Below are positions 36,088-49,263 of a stretch of 64,000 nucleotides of DNA, piece by piece. The notes below the pieces were generated by a model that did not search any database, was not told the DNA's origin, and saw nothing but the letters and a program-made list of their open reading frames with translations. Position 1 is the first letter of the stretch; each line of letters opens with the position of its first letter. The stretch spans positions 17,935 through 81,934 of the forward strand of contig JAAOMT010000312.1 in assembly GCA_016748015.1 (NCBI GenBank), written 5' to 3'. Made by a program: the position numbers and the translations under genes. The DNA is from Geosiphon pyriformis (taxonomy: Eukaryota; Glomeromycota; Glomeromycetes; Archaeosporales; Geosiphonaceae).

Positions 36088-37059
36088 TGTTACCAGTAGA
36101 ATTTAGCTATTAATTAGTATGAAATTACTCTCATAATTCCTATTATTAATTAGCATACATTATTATTTATTTCAATTATCACTTATTATTTAATCAAATT
36201 ATCAAATATTATTACTCAATTAATAATCCGATTTGTATTCTAGAAATTAAGATAATCAAATTACACAATACCCTGAACTATTTAACATAGTCAAAATTCG
36301 CCGAAATCAATAGAAATTGGCCGAAATAATCAATAGTTCAGTAAAATAACTTGTAGTTTGCCAAAATGTATCTTTAGTTCACCCAAATTGTAGCAAAGAG
36401 AAAAGTGCAAATTCAAAGACTAGTACTACAGCAAGTTGTATAAAAGAAGAGCTTCTCTCTTCAAGAAAATGTATTTTCTCATAGTATCTTATCATAGTAC
36501 TTTACTTTAGATATCTTAATTGAAACAAATCATCTTTTTACACATTCAAATAAAAATAAAAATATTCGAAAACCAAATCCTTAAATTATTACACTTGAAA
36601 TTCCTTCAACACAACTAACGTTTTGAAATTGATTAGCTACCAATTTCAATAATCTGTTAATAATTCCAGGCCTAAATAAAAAACGTTTCTCTTGACACAA
36701 TTCTATTTTTTTTCATTTTTTTTATTTTTTTTTTATTTTTTTATTATAATCATTAGGGTAGCCTACAGATGAGATTCCTGTAGAAGAGTTAACTTTCACA
36801 GCAAAGTAACTATACATTTTTAGTGAGCTTTCAGACAAGCAATTCCTGGAAAAGAGTTGACATTTACTACAACGTAATTACACAAAGTAACTGGTGAGGA
36901 ATTGGCTATTCCACTTATAAGTCCAGCAGTTCAAATTATAGAAGATAATTTGGAGATAAATTCAGTTACTGGAGGTCTAATTACTTCCTGAGAACGTGAA
37001 TTCACAGCAAATCAACATTAACAACATTCAAGAAAAGAGACCAAAAACCTCCAGTAACA
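36088..37059 (+). repeat. 5' LTR of element B (972 bp)
   Basis: Its termini are TGTTAC and GTAACA. Visible features are TGTATAAAAGAAGAGCTTC around 36438 (TATA box) and repeated GCCGAAAT/GCCAAAAT units around 36301-36370. The GTAGCCTACAGATGAGATTC segment near 36760 is shared with the 3' LTR. It lacks the GGAATTCC array of family 1. Confidence 0.92.
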
Positions 37060-37076
37060 TTTGGTGCTCTCCCATA
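37060..37076 (+). other. Candidate primer binding site of element B
   Basis: TTTGGTGCTCTCCCATA directly follows the LTR end. The first nine bases are identical to those in element A, while the rest differs, suggesting a related but different primer tRNA. Confidence 0.5.
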
Positions 37077-37104
37077 GAAATAACATAGCAACAACAAATT
37101 CAAA

Positions 37105-38800
37105 GTGGCAACCATACCAGACACAACAACTCTAGAGTATTATCAGTTAATTTACACTCACTGCAAGCAAAAATTCAACATTCCAGACGGAATTGAAGTT
37201 GTCAAGAAATCAGTATACCAATACATTGAAAACTGCATCAACAATTATCTTTTTAGAAACTACAACATTTTAGAAGTTAGAAGCAACCTCTACAATAATT
37301 TGGTGCACTATTCACAATTGGAAACAGAAGACCTGAACAGTAAAACACTTGCCATTTACTTCCAAGAACTTAATTTCAACATTATTGAGTATTGTAAAGA
37401 AAAATACCCAGTACAGTCCAAATACTCACTTAACTTTGAATTAGAAACAGAAATAAGCAACAAAGGCAAACAAAAAGTGAAACAATATTCAAGAACCACT
37501 CCAAACACTCCAACACTACCAAAAACAACTGTCAAACACCTGCAAACACCTGAGCAAAGAACCAGTGTCAAATTACCACTTTCTATTACACCATTTCCAA
37601 TTTCACTTGCTCAACCACAAACACCAAATTCACTACTTAACTGTTTTTCAAGACCAGAAAATTTTCAGTTATCCAAAAGTCCTATTCAACAGCAGGAACC
37701 CATATCAACCAGCACCAATATTATTGATTACCTACAAAAAAACAAAAGTGATCATTCAGAGAACTTGGAAAGTAAGGAAACTAAATTAGAACAAGAAGAA
37801 ACTACAGAAAATAAAAAAAAAATGACAACTGCTTATATTGTAAAAATCCCAGAATTCACTGATAAAAACAATGATACCAGCCCTCAAGAATGGCTTGATA
37901 AAGTACAGAAAGCAGGAAATACAAATGGTTGGAATGCAGCAAGAATGCTCAAAGCAATCTTATACTTTCTCCAAGAAACTACAGAGGAATAGTTTGAAAA
38001 CTTAGAAAAATCATTTGGAAACTAGCAAGCATTCAAAGATGCTTTTTTATAACAATTTACTGACAATAACACCTCTATTACTCTCCACAATTGCTTTTAC
38101 AATATCAAACAAAAAACATCTAAAACTGTTATGACTTATCTTAGAAGATTCAATAAACTTCTTAAACAAATTTAACAATTGGAAACCAATGACTACTATT
38201 CCAATGCCCAGATTCTGGATCAATTTATAGCAGAATTAAAAGACAAACTCATTAAAAAAGTCCATCCACATGCTCCAGAAAACCTAACCACTGCTATTAG
38301 ACATGCAAAAAACTATAAAATAGCAATAGAAGAAGCAAATTACACCAAACTTGTCAATTTAGATATTGGAGAAACCAGCTCAACAGTTGAAGAGAAAATA
38401 AACCAACTCACAAAAAAAGGTTGAAAACTATTTCACAAACCAACAACAACAGCAGCAATAACCACAAAGATATCAACTACTACAATGATACAATCAAAAC
38501 AATTTTGGATCACCATCCAACAACTAATCTTAAAATTGTCATTATTGTGGAATCTCAGAACATTAGAAACAAAATTGCAGAAAATTGCAAAGAGACCAAC
38601 AAAACAGGAGTAATTAATATTACTCTTCACTACAACAATTTTATTACCAACCACTATTACCAACTTATTATTTACCAAGACCACAAAATCAAAACAGTTA
38701 CTATCAACCAGCTCCACAATCAATGCAGCAACAATATCAACAACTTTTATCAATTCAGCAGTATCAGACACCACCCACTTAACAATATCAAGTACTAGCC
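37105..38800 (+). pseudogene. Element B gag
   Basis: From a GTG at 37105 the frame is open for 295 codons. No ATG occurs in it until about residue 240, yet the segment before that is a normal-looking protein. It ends with the capsid-like block EWLDKVQKAGNTNGWNAARM, which corresponds to the element A block. Stops then break it. A CCHC knuckle, CHYCGISEH-x4-C with TAG as the residue after His, lies at 38537-38578. Open stretches at 38421-38798 in other frames are shadows. Confidence 0.83.
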
Positions 38801-38946
38801 AGAAGATTGGTTCAACATAACCAATTCACACCCCAAAATCAATTCAGAATAACAACAACAGAATCAACCCAAATAACCAGTTGGTTCTCCGAAATTCTGG
38901 TTAGCAAAGACCCAATTACTATCACACTCAACCCAGTTATTTTATA

Positions 38947-39705
38947 ATGCCTAAAAAATCGGATTTTCAACAACCTGCTCTTTCTGAAGATGAAATTGTA
39001 GCACCAAAATCAAACTCTTCTAACAATACTATTCTACCAACCCAAATTGCCCAAAATGCCAACCTTTCAGATATATTCCCATTTGAATTTGAAGCAAATA
39101 AATCACCATTTTTGCTTAGCAATGCAATAATCAATGAGCAAAAAGCCATTACTGCTATGTATACTGAAGTTATAGTAAAAGAAAAGCCCATCTGATTAAT
39201 TCTAGACAGTGGATCTGCTGGAAATATTATTACATACCAATTAATGCAACAACTTAATTGAAATGTTGACAGACCAGCCCAAACAGTGATTGTTACAGCA
39301 GATGGTATAAAAAAGACACCAGTAGAAAAAATTGACAACTTTTTATTCACCATTGATGGAATCACCATTCCAGTCAAAGTTTTAGTTATGGATGCACTCT
39401 AATACCAAGTTCTTGTTGGAAATAATTGGCTTTTTAAGGCAAATGCAAACTTGAACTGGGAAACTCAAGAACTAAAAATCTCATATCAAGAACAATACAT
39501 CATAGTACTTGCTACTTGTAATACTTTCAACAAACAATCAAAAAAAGCCCCAGTATTCGAATTTGAGAAAAAGAAAGAAATACCACTTATTAAAACCTAT
39601 ATGGCTCTTGGATTAACATCCAATTGGGCTGAAAAAACAAAACAAAAATTTTTTGAAGAAACCAGAGAATGGAAGAAGATTTGGTATTTTACATTAGAAT
39701 CATGA
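38947..39705 (+). pseudogene. Element B protease region
   Basis: It is in the gag frame. LILDSGSAGNIIT has an intact DSG catalytic motif (Asp codon 39205-39207), preceded by a TGA at 39193. YQVLVGNNWL marks the second half. Downstream, to 39705, is a charged segment with no assigned domain, also present in family 1. Confidence 0.78.
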
Positions 39706-40953
39706 AAAAAACCATCATACATTCCACTAAAATGCAAAGATTGCAAAAAAAAGCTTTCATCTATGGGAGCCTGTATTTCACCAGAAGAAAAATATGAAAC
39801 TCGCATTTGCTACTTCTGCAAAGCATGACATAAAAAATGATTTGGATTCCCAAAAAGAAGTGGAAAATGGGACAACACATTTTATCTTACATGTGGAGAT
39901 ATGTTACCAAAAGAATACAACTGAATTGATGTTACAATGAGAAGAAGAGTATGTAATCAAACCTGTCAATATGCTCTATCAATTTCGGAAAAAGTTAGAA
40001 GAGGAACCCCATTCAATGCAGTATACAACAGTGCTCTTAACAAACTGTATCACTATCCTTATGATGCTGAAATGATTTTTGAGTTAGCAATGGCATTAAT
40101 CAATAGAGCCACCCAAGAAGATATCCACCAAATGAAAGAAGCTGAATACATTGAGTATACTATGGAATTAGCTGGATTTGATTATGAAGATGAAGTAGAA
40201 ACTTATTACCAAATTGCAAGTTATACATATCCAACCAAAAAAGCTCAAATTCAACAATTAGAGCAAATGAACATTTAATTATGTAAAAAATGTGTTATGC
40301 TTTGTAATAACCAATGGTGTTTAGAATGCTATGCTCTTAGTATTCCCCTGCCAGATGAAAATAATGAAAATGAAATCGAATTTGGAGTATCTGAACTGGT
40401 AGAAAAACTACCAATCACTCCCATCTATTTTCTTGAAAATCAACTATCTCTACAACTTAAATATTTCAACAACCATGGCCAAGAAATAAAACCAGAAAAA
40501 GCCCATGAAATTGACACAGGATATAACCTCAGATATTCTGGCAAAGACACTTTGGTTTTCCAATCAAAGTCCTTGACAAAAATTAACCTTAAAATTGCTC
40601 TTAAAATTCTACCTAAAGCAATGGTTCAAATTGCATTCAGATCATTATTGGAAAGCAAAGGAATTAATGTTAGAGGAGAAGTTATAGATGCAGGATATAT
40701 TAGAGACATTACTATTATACTACAGAATGAAACAGATAAACCATTCAGTATAGAACATGCTAAAAAAATTACCCAAGCAATTTACCTACTCTTAATCAAC
40801 ATTTCAGGTTTACAATCAGTTAACAACAGAGAAAAATTGAGAAAAAGTGAGAGAAAAATGCAAGGTTTTGGTTCAACTGGACAATTTACAGTACTAGTAA
40901 ACATAGCTCTCAATGCACAGAATGAATCTCACCAGATTCTTCAACTTCTCTAA
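39706..40953 (+). pseudogene. Element B Cys-rich domain plus dUTPase
   Basis: CKDCKKKLSSMGA, ICYFCKA and CNQTCQY repeat the spaced Cys pattern of family 1. A second set (CKKCVMLC, WCLEC) precedes the dUTPase. The dUTPase motifs read IDTGYNLR, FRSLLESKG, GEVIDAGYIRDI, AKKITQAIY and MQGFGSTGQ. Motif 1 normally has DL where this copy has NL, while motif 5 is intact, the reverse of element A. The family 2 segment between the Cys-rich part and the dUTPase is shorter and different, so the conserved units are probably separate domains. It is in frame with gag. Confidence 0.8.
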
Positions 40954-41299
40954 CCAATCACTATTTCATCTTTTGAAGAACATCACGAAATTTACACTTG
41001 CTCAAAACCTACCACTATCCAACAAATTTTTGAATTCAATGAACAAATCTGTTTAAAGCATAAAATCTCAATCCCAAATGTTTATATTCCCAAAGGAATG
41101 AAAAAATTTTGAGTTACATTCTATAACCCCAATAACTATCTTATTGTCTTATTGAACAAATTAGAAATTGGAATTATATACAGTAACATTTTTCAAGATG
41201 AAAACCCTCAAATTGTCTCTAATTTCATCGAAATTATAAAACATATACTACTTCCAAATCCAAACATCATTCTTACTACTGAAAACTATTACCTGTAAG

Positions 41300-42669
41300 A
41301 AAAAAAACTCTCTCAAATCAACATAGGTCTCTTAGAATCCCAACAACAAAGACAATTAGGACAACTAATAACTGAATTTGCAAATATATTTGCAAGAGAC
41401 AACAATGACCTTGGAAAAACTAATATTGTCCAATACCAGATCCACACAGGAGATGCTCTACCAAAACATCAACAAGCTTATTGAGTGCTATCTGCCAGCC
41501 ACCAATTCATTAGGAAAGAAGTTCAGAGAATGCTCAATAATAGATTGATTCAACCATCAAGAAGTTCTTGGGCCTCATCAGTAGTCCTGGTTAAGAAGAA
41601 AAATGGAAAAATCAGATTTTGTGTTGACTACTGCCAACTGAACAGTATAATAATTGGAGATGCCTATCCTTTTTCAAAAATTGACGACATGCTAGATGCT
41701 TTAGGAAAAGCCAAGTTCTTCTTAACTTTAGACTTAGAAAGTGGATATTGACAAGTCGAAATAGACCCAAAAAATCGGCCCAAAACAGCATTTACTATTC
41801 AAAGAGGAAACTATGAGTTTAATTTTATGCTTTTTGGACTCTGCAATGCACTAACAATATTCCAATGACTCATGAATGTTGTATATAAAAAACTTTTGTG
41901 GCAATCAATAGTTGTCTATTTTGATAACACTAATGTGTACTCACCAAGCTTTAAAGCTTATCTTATTCACCTGCAAGAAGTTTTTCAATGATTACAAAAA
42001 GCAGGATTAAATTTAAACATTGAGAAATATTACTTTAAAAAAACAAATTTAATCTTTCTTGGACACATTGTTAGCAAAAATGGAGTTAAACCAAATCCTG
42101 GAACAATTAGTGCTGTTAAAAACTTTTAAACATCCAGAAATACCACAGAGCTATAAGAATTTGTAGGATTAGCCTCTTACTATCAGAAATTCATAAAAGA
42201 ATTTTCAAAGATTGCCAAACCACTCAAATATTTTACCAACAAAAATGTGCCATATTAATGGACTGAAAAACAACAGAAAGCCTTTGATACTCTTAAGACA
42301 AAATTAACAACAGCCCCAGTTCTTGCTTACTCAGATTTCAACAAACGATTTCAACTAGCTACTGATGCTTCACACATAGCATTTGGTGCCATCCTATCAC
42401 AATTAGATGAAAATGGCCAGGAGCAAGTCATTGCTTATGCTAATAGAACACTCAAACCAACAGAACTCAAATATAGCACAACTGAATTAGAAGCTTCCAC
42501 AGTCATTTGGGCTATTAAACATTTTCAGCAATACCTGAAAAATGGAAAAAAATTTGACATTATAACTGACAATATTGGCCTTAAATGGCTCAATAAAAAA
42601 AAAACTAAACAAAGTACCAAACAGTCTCGATGGAATGACTTTCTAGCAGACTACAAATATATTATATAC
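41300..42669 (+). pseudogene. Element B reverse transcriptase and start of RNase H
   Basis: SSVVLVKKKNGKIRFCVDY, then LTLDLESGY (first catalytic Asp) and VVYFDNTNVYS with YFDN at 41917-41928, where the second Asp of YxDD is lost. RNase H follows: FQLATDASHIAFGAILSQ, then YSTTELEASTVIWAIKHFQ and FDIITDNIGLKWL. It is cut at residues KYIIY by element C at 42670 and resumes at 54500 with HKPGK. Stops are frequent. Confidence 0.85.
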
Positions 42670-43532
42670 TGTTATTTATAGAATATAGGAAGTATATTAG
42701 CATATGAATTAGCCAATCAAAAGTAGCTGTAGTAAATGTGGAATTCCAAAATTTCTCTCAAGAGGAATTGCAAGATTCTAGGAATTTCAGAATTTTTGTA
42801 CAAAAAATCGCAAGATTCCAGAATTTCAGGATTTTTTTCAAGAGAAATTGCAGAATTCCAGGAATTCCAGAATTCCTAGTGTAAAGAATTAAGAAATCTC
42901 AATTATATATATATAGCAGTAGTGCTAAAAGCAAAAAGAGACAGAATTCTTTAGTTAGAAATCTCTCAGTTTAGATTTGATCTAAGTAACTTTCTACATT
43001 ACAAATATCAATAAATAATTATTCACTATCTCAATTCACTTTCCTTTATCAACACTTCATGTTGATAGTAATTTATACTTAACTACACTGGAACAATAGC
43101 TCTTGATCATGGCTATTGATAAGATACTAACTTGCAAATGCCTTGGCTTAATTTTTTTTATCTTTTTTTTATTTTTTTTATTTTTCTTTTCTGTGTTTTG
43201 TTGTGTTTACTAATCGATTAAGAATTAAGTGCTGAATTATTGATGTTAAAGATTGCCTGGTAAAAGATCCCTGTGAGTGGATAGAGCACATAAAAGAATT
43301 ACAGATTACTTACTAGAGGATTGCCAGCCACCAAGCCAAGAAAAAAATTGACAAAATTGCAATTCCAAGAGACTACTGAAAACAACTATTAAATCTCTGT
43401 TCATTATATAAAGAACTCCAACTCAAAACCTTCAGATCACCAACCCAACAGAAACTATTATCAAGAAATTGATTGAGCACCAAGTTACGGATTTGTTATT
43501 TGCTTTGAGACCCCAAATAATTACCTATAACA
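42670..43532 (+). repeat. 5' LTR of element C (863 bp)
   Basis: It begins TGTTATTTATAG (terminal C to T) and ends TATAACA (G to A), so the inverted termini have decayed by transitions. The GGAATTCC-type array, TATA and paired hairpins (about 43047-43069 and 43094-43120) are kept. The primer-site-like sequence after it is TTTAGTGCTTTC, again G to A. Confidence 0.9.
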
Positions 43533-43594
43533 TTTAGTGCTTTCTATAAGGTATAATTCTACAGAGAACCAGCACCAACAGCAATTATTCAAAA

Positions 43595-44883
43595 GTGGCA
43601 GAACCAGAAAACATAGGAGCAAACCATTTATGATTTGCCAAATCTTTGTTTCAATAGTACAGCTAACAATTAGGATTAAACAATAACCATTTCCCAGCAG
43701 AATCAGTCTTCAATTTTTATGTCAACAATAAAATTACAGACTGTTTAAGAGGAACAGTTAACATCAAATCAGCAAGAGAAACCTTTTATACAGAATTATT
43801 TCAACATACCAGCTTACTAAAAAACCACAGCTTTGTACCAATCATTAAGGAAATCAACCAAACCATTAAAAGATACACTCAACAACAATTCTCTATTACC
43901 TACACAGACAAAGACAAAGAAAGATTACAAATACCAGCAGTAATGCTTAAAAGAATACAGCTACCAACATAGAAAAAAACAAGAATAAAATTACCAACAA
44001 ATCCATCATATCACTATACACCAAGAAACACCATCAACATTTCAGCAACAGATGCATCCACATCAACCACAACATCAACATTTAGACAATTTCTATTTCA
44101 GAGTAAACAAAGAAAAGAAGATTTTTTAGGACCATATGGCGTGTATTTTGAAGGATTTAAGTTATAATTGCTAATGCCATCAGGACTTTGATCTCTGCCA
44201 TCCCAACCAAATTTCAAAACTGCGAGTTCTTGGAAAATAATGGAATTGGAAGGAGAACAGGAAGAAGAGAAAAAAAAATCTGAAGATTAAGAATTTACTT
44301 ACCAGAACCCAATCTCCAAAAACCCAGAAGTTGAAACTCCAAACCTTCAAACTCAGAAAAATCTAAACTTGGAAAATTCGGAAATCAGAACTCCAAATAT
44401 TCAAACACCACCAAATCAAAACAATCCAAACTCTGAGTTAATTAATCAACAACACTTATCTCCAGTAATCATCATTGATCAACCACCAGTTAAACCAATT
44501 CAATAGCAACAAATACCACTACAGCAACTATTACAACAGCCATTTCAACTACCACAACAACCCAACTTAGATCCAATAGCATACACACCAATTGTAAAAC
44601 TTGAAAAATTTACTGGTAAAAAAGATAATACTCAAGTGTAGCTAAATAATGTGGAAAAAGCCATCGCAGCCAATGGATGGAATGATGACAGAGCTATGCA
44701 AGCTATCCTATACTTTCTTCAAGATACTGCTGACTCATGGTATCAAAGCTTGATCAACAAGCCTGTCACCTTTAATGTGTTCAAAACAGAGTTTTTAAGA
44801 TACTTTAGCAACAACAATAGCATTAATTGATTAGCCAATACCTTTATCACTATTAAACAAGAAGAGACTAAAGCTGTCACCAT
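43595..44883 (+). pseudogene. Element C gag, N-terminal part
   Basis: It is readable from a GTG at 43595 (AAAGTGGCA context) as AEPENIGANHL, with stops about every 40-60 codons, so few long open stretches remain. The capsid-like block (ANGWNDDRAMQAILYFLQD, WYQSLINKP) is clear near 44670-44765. Solo LTR D interrupts it after KAVTI; the reading resumes at 45758. Confidence 0.8.
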
Positions 44884-45757
44884 TGTTACAGGTGATTATT
44901 TCTGCTGTCAAATTAAATAACAAACCCATAACTTGGTGCTCAAAGCTAATTGCAGTTGATATTGATCTGAAGGTTTAGTATCTGAAGGTTTTGGTTGAGT
45001 CCTTTGTATAATGAACAGAGATTCAATGGTGTCAATAGTAGATGTGTCTTTCCAAGAGTTTTCCCAATTTTTTTCTCAGCATGGTGGCTGGATTTAGTCT
45101 GGCAGTCGTGCTCTTCTGGTAAGTTATCCAATAATATATATAAAATCCTACCCTTATTTCTGGGTCTTTTACCAAACTATTCTTGACATCAATAACTCAG
45201 CGCTTAATCTTTTAATCAATTAGTATACAACAACAAAATTAAAGAATAAAAGAAAATACAATAAAGAAAAATAAAAGTAAAGAAAGTAAAGAAAATAAGC
45301 CAAGACAATTTGGTCCGTTAGTATCTCATCAATAGCCGTGATCAAGAGCTATTGTTCCAGCATGGTTAAGTATCAATTACTATCAACATAAAGTGTTGAT
45401 AGTGAAGAGTGGATTAAGATATGGAATGATTATTTATTTAATGATTAGTTTCTTGGCTAAGGATTCTGTGATATCGATTCTGTCTTTTCTGTTTCTAATA
45501 CTACTGCTATATATACATAATTGAGATTCCTCAATTCCTTGATTCTTTATAACAGGAATCCTAGAATTCCTGGAATCCTGCAATTCTTTTGAGAGGAATC
45601 CTGGAATTCTGGAATCCTGTAATTCCTCATTGAAAATCCTGAAATTCCTAGAATTCTGCAATTTCTGAGAGAAATTCTGGAATTCCACATTTACTACACT
45701 TACTTCTGATTGGCTAATAATTATGCTAATATAATTCCTATATTTCTATGAGTAACA
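44884..45757 (-). repeat. Solo LTR D in element C gag (reverse)
   Basis: It is a family 1 LTR in minus orientation: on the plus strand it starts TGTTACAGGTGATTATT and ends ATGAGTAACA, 874 bp. Flanks CCAT (44880-44883) and TCAT (45758-45761) fit a 4-bp duplication with one change. No internal sequence is present, so the element was lost by LTR-LTR recombination. The GGAATTCC array translates by chance into an 84-codon open frame (45434-45688), which is not a gene. Confidence 0.9.
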
Positions 45758-47170
45758 TCATGTACCTAGAATGCTTCCACAGAAACTTGCACCAAATTCA
45801 GGCTATTCAAGTTGACTATTTTATAGCACCACAAATTTTGAATCAGTTTATTAGAGGATTGCACAGTAGTATCTTCCAATGCATACATCTATTACACCCA
45901 ACAGACCTCCAAGCTGCAGTCAACAATGCCAGAGACTTTGAAGCCACTGAACTCAAAGCTAACCATTCCCAAGCCATTAACCTGGTCATAAATAAATCAT
46001 TTGAATTGGATTCCAAATTGAAGCAATTCAGTGATTCAATCAATCAGTAATTATAGGAATACTTAGCTGACAATCGCACAATTTATCAGCCACTACAGCA
46101 ACACCATAATTTAGGAAATGCGACTTGTTTCCAAAATCAGTAGTGTCTACTATCATCATCAAATCACCCATGGCAGCCTAAGATGCATGTCTGCCACAAC
46201 TGTAGTAAACAAGACCATATCTGAATCAACTGCCATTCTTATAGCAACCCACAATCAGGAAATCAATACAAAAACCCCGATCACAGATTTCAGACCCCAA
46301 ACTATTACCCAAATCAAGATCAATATCAACCCACTTATCTGCCAATAACGCAGCAGCCAATCTATCAACCACCAGTATATCAAGCTCCAATTTATCAGCT
46401 GCAGTCACAAGTAATATATCAATTACCACCATCAGTAATCTATTAACCCCAACAAATTCAAACACCATCTCAGAACTTACCTCAAAACAGAACCCACAGA
46501 CCAAGAATGACACAATAAAGTTGAAGATTGGCAATGGTAATTTACCAACCAATCCCCAGTCTATCCAACCAATCTTTGGGATCATGTCAGCAAAGTACAA
46601 AAACCGGATATAACCAAAACCTGAGTTCTCAGAACTATTTAAGTTTTCTAATTATCCCAGAAAATGCCTCATCCAACAACTTGGAAACAAACCAGAAATC
46701 TCTTACCAACAATATCCCACCAGCCACTGTCACCAATGACAAATTACTCACAGCTATCTTTCTATTTGAATTTGAAAAACTGTCATTCACACTGTTATTC
46801 AGTAGAGCTGTGTTTGAAGAAAAACCAATTACCATTATGTATACTGATGCTAAAATTAATGGCCATTCCATCAAACTGATCTTAGACAGTAAATCAACTG
46901 GCAGCATGATTACAAAACAGTTTATGGACTAATTACATTGCTGAGTTGATCAAACTGCCAATGCAAAGATAATTACAGCTGATGGAACCACTAAGACTCC
47001 AATTGGTAAAATAGATAATCTTCCTATAGAAATCAATGGCATTATTGTACTCATCAAAGTTCTTGTGATGGAAGCAACCCAGTACCAAGCACTTGTTGGT
47101 AATGACTGGCTAGTCAAAACAAATGCTGTACTTGACTAGAACATATAAGAATTACAGCTGAGTCAGAACG
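45758..47170 (+). pseudogene. Element C gag end and protease
   Basis: FHRNLHQIQAIQVDYF to SKLKQFSDSINQ continues gag and aligns with element A 19410-19690. The knuckle reads CHNC-SKQDHI with a stop, then NC. A Gln/Pro/Tyr-rich stretch of repeated IYQPP-like units follows (46320-46450), as in element A. Protease is LILDSKSTGSMIT (DSK instead of DSG) and YQALVGNDWL. The open frame 46528-46932 covers its start. Confidence 0.8.
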
Positions 47171-47286
47171 GTTGACACATACAGATACTTGCTATGTGTG
47201 GACACTTCAAACTCATCATCATGCCATCAGCCCCACTTATCAAAGTCAAAAAAGAAAAAAAGAAATCTACCTGGGAAGCCTATTAA

Positions 47287-49263
47287 GTGTTCTGGGCTAA
47301 TAAAGACTCAAATAGCAATGGAGCATTTGGTATCGACAATGAGCTATCACTGATACTCTTTTGGAATGACAAGAGAAAAAAAACACAAAAAGAAGAACCT
47401 ACCTGGAATGCCAACCAAGCCTGGGTAACTGATAATGATCAGGACAAAATAACAACTTGGAAGTGGAAAGAAGATAACAATAAGAAAAAAGAGAAAGAAA
47501 AGGATAAAGGTCCAACACTAATCACCACTTATAGCCCATATGCTTACTCTTCACCACTGCCATCTAACTATCACTGACTGAAATTAGTATGCATAGATTG
47601 TGGCAAGAAATTGTTGTTAATGAGCACATGCTGTGGCAATGATAAGAAATACTCCACAGCAACAAAATTCTATTGTTGCCCATGCATCATAGAATGGTTT
47701 GGATGCCCAAAAAGACAAAAAAAATGGAATAATGAACCTTGTCTTGCATGTGAAACTATTTTGTCTAATAAAAGAATGTGGAATAACATTCCTGGGCAAG
47801 GAGGAACATGTAACAAGACATGCCAGTATATTATCCTGATAAATAACTGGGTATGCAAAGAAACTCCAATTGACAATGCCTAAAAAAGAGTGTTGTAACA
47901 GTTAGAAAAATATCCACATGATGAACATAAAATCTGGAGAATGGTGAGTGCAAAAGCAAAAGACATCACTACCAGAGAGTTATTAGAAATTAAGAATAAC
48001 TCACTCTCACTGCCTGAATCCGAATATGTCCTCACTCTTGACGTCTTTGGTAACATAGAAAATGATCCAAAAGAATTCCATAAATATTACCAGCAATTAG
48101 CACCCACTAGAGAAGAGCAAGAGCAGTATTTGAAGCAGTTGAATACTCGATTATGTCAACACTGCTTAATCCTATGTAACTTTCAATATTGTAATGAGTG
48201 TGATCTCATTTACAATCCACCCACACACATAATCTACACAATCTCAGAAGAAAAAGAACTAGTCAGCAGCTGCACATCAGAATTGAAATTAATTTTCAAT
48301 TCCAATTCAAACTTTGACAATAATGATGACAAAAACAACAGTTCCAGCTCTGCTCAATGTGGCAATGAAAAATATAGCAAGTCAAACTCTGATTCAAACC
48401 CCAAAACATATATTGTACTTCTTGATCTCACCAAAGAACAAAAACTCAGATGGTTTAGTGATAATAATGAAGATATCATACCAGAACACATACATAATAC
48501 TAATGCAGGGTTTGATTTGAGATATTCAGAAAAAAATCCCATCAAATTAAAACCCCATTTATGCACTTGTATTGATCTCAAAATGGCACTGGAAATTCTA
48601 GCAACAATAATGGTTCAGTTAGCATCTAGAAGTAGCTTAGCCAAAAAGGGAATCAACATCAGAGAAGGAATAATTGATGCAGAATACATAGGAAATATCA
48701 TTGCTATATTACAAAATGACTCGAAAAAGACATATATTATAGATTCAAATGAAAAAATAGCACAAGCAATATTTCTACCTTTAGTAAAAATAGCTCAATT
48801 AGTATCAGTGAGAAACAGAGAAGAATTAGGAATAACAGCAAGAGGAATACAAAAATTCGGATCAACAGATAGAATAGATGTACCAATTAATATGGCAGAA
48901 AAAAAAATTATTAACAAGGGAGAAATTATCTCCGCCCATCAACCAATTTCCATTCCACCATATGACCAGTACATATTAGTTATAAAGAGAAAAGTAAAGA
49001 ATCAAGTTCAGATTTTTGAGGCAGAATCAATACTTTGTGAATCAAGAGAAATTGAATTGGTCAATTTATACATACCAGCAAAGAATCATAGTCACATCAA
49101 AATTCTCATTTACAACAACATGGAAAATATTATCGAAATACCAAAAGGAATCATTATTGGACATTTAACTACTGAAATTGAAAATCAACTGTCAGATACT
49201 ATTCCAGACTTTCCACAACTATGTGAATATGTGGATATCACATCTCAAACCATATATGGATGA
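47287..49263 (+). pseudogene. Element C Cys-rich domain plus dUTPase (long open region)
   Basis: CIDCGKKL, TCCGND, CCPCII, CLACET and TCNKTCQY show the Cys-rich unit. The frame is open for 440 codons from 47941 to the TGA at 49261-49263, the longest open frame among the elements here. It includes LCQHCLIL and YCNECDL, then dUTPase motifs TNAGFDLR, SRSSLAKKG, GIIDAEYIGNI, NEKIAQAIF and IQKFGSTDR. Motif 1 has Asn for Asp and motif 5 has KFG for GFG. The roughly 130 residues after motif 5 (ISIPPYDQY, LVNLYIPAKNHSHIKI) match element A and have no assigned role. Confidence 0.85.

Noticed and set aside
38421..38798. 125-codon Asn-rich frame in element B gag
   Set aside because: It is a shadow. The gag frame here carries the CCHC knuckle and continues into protease.
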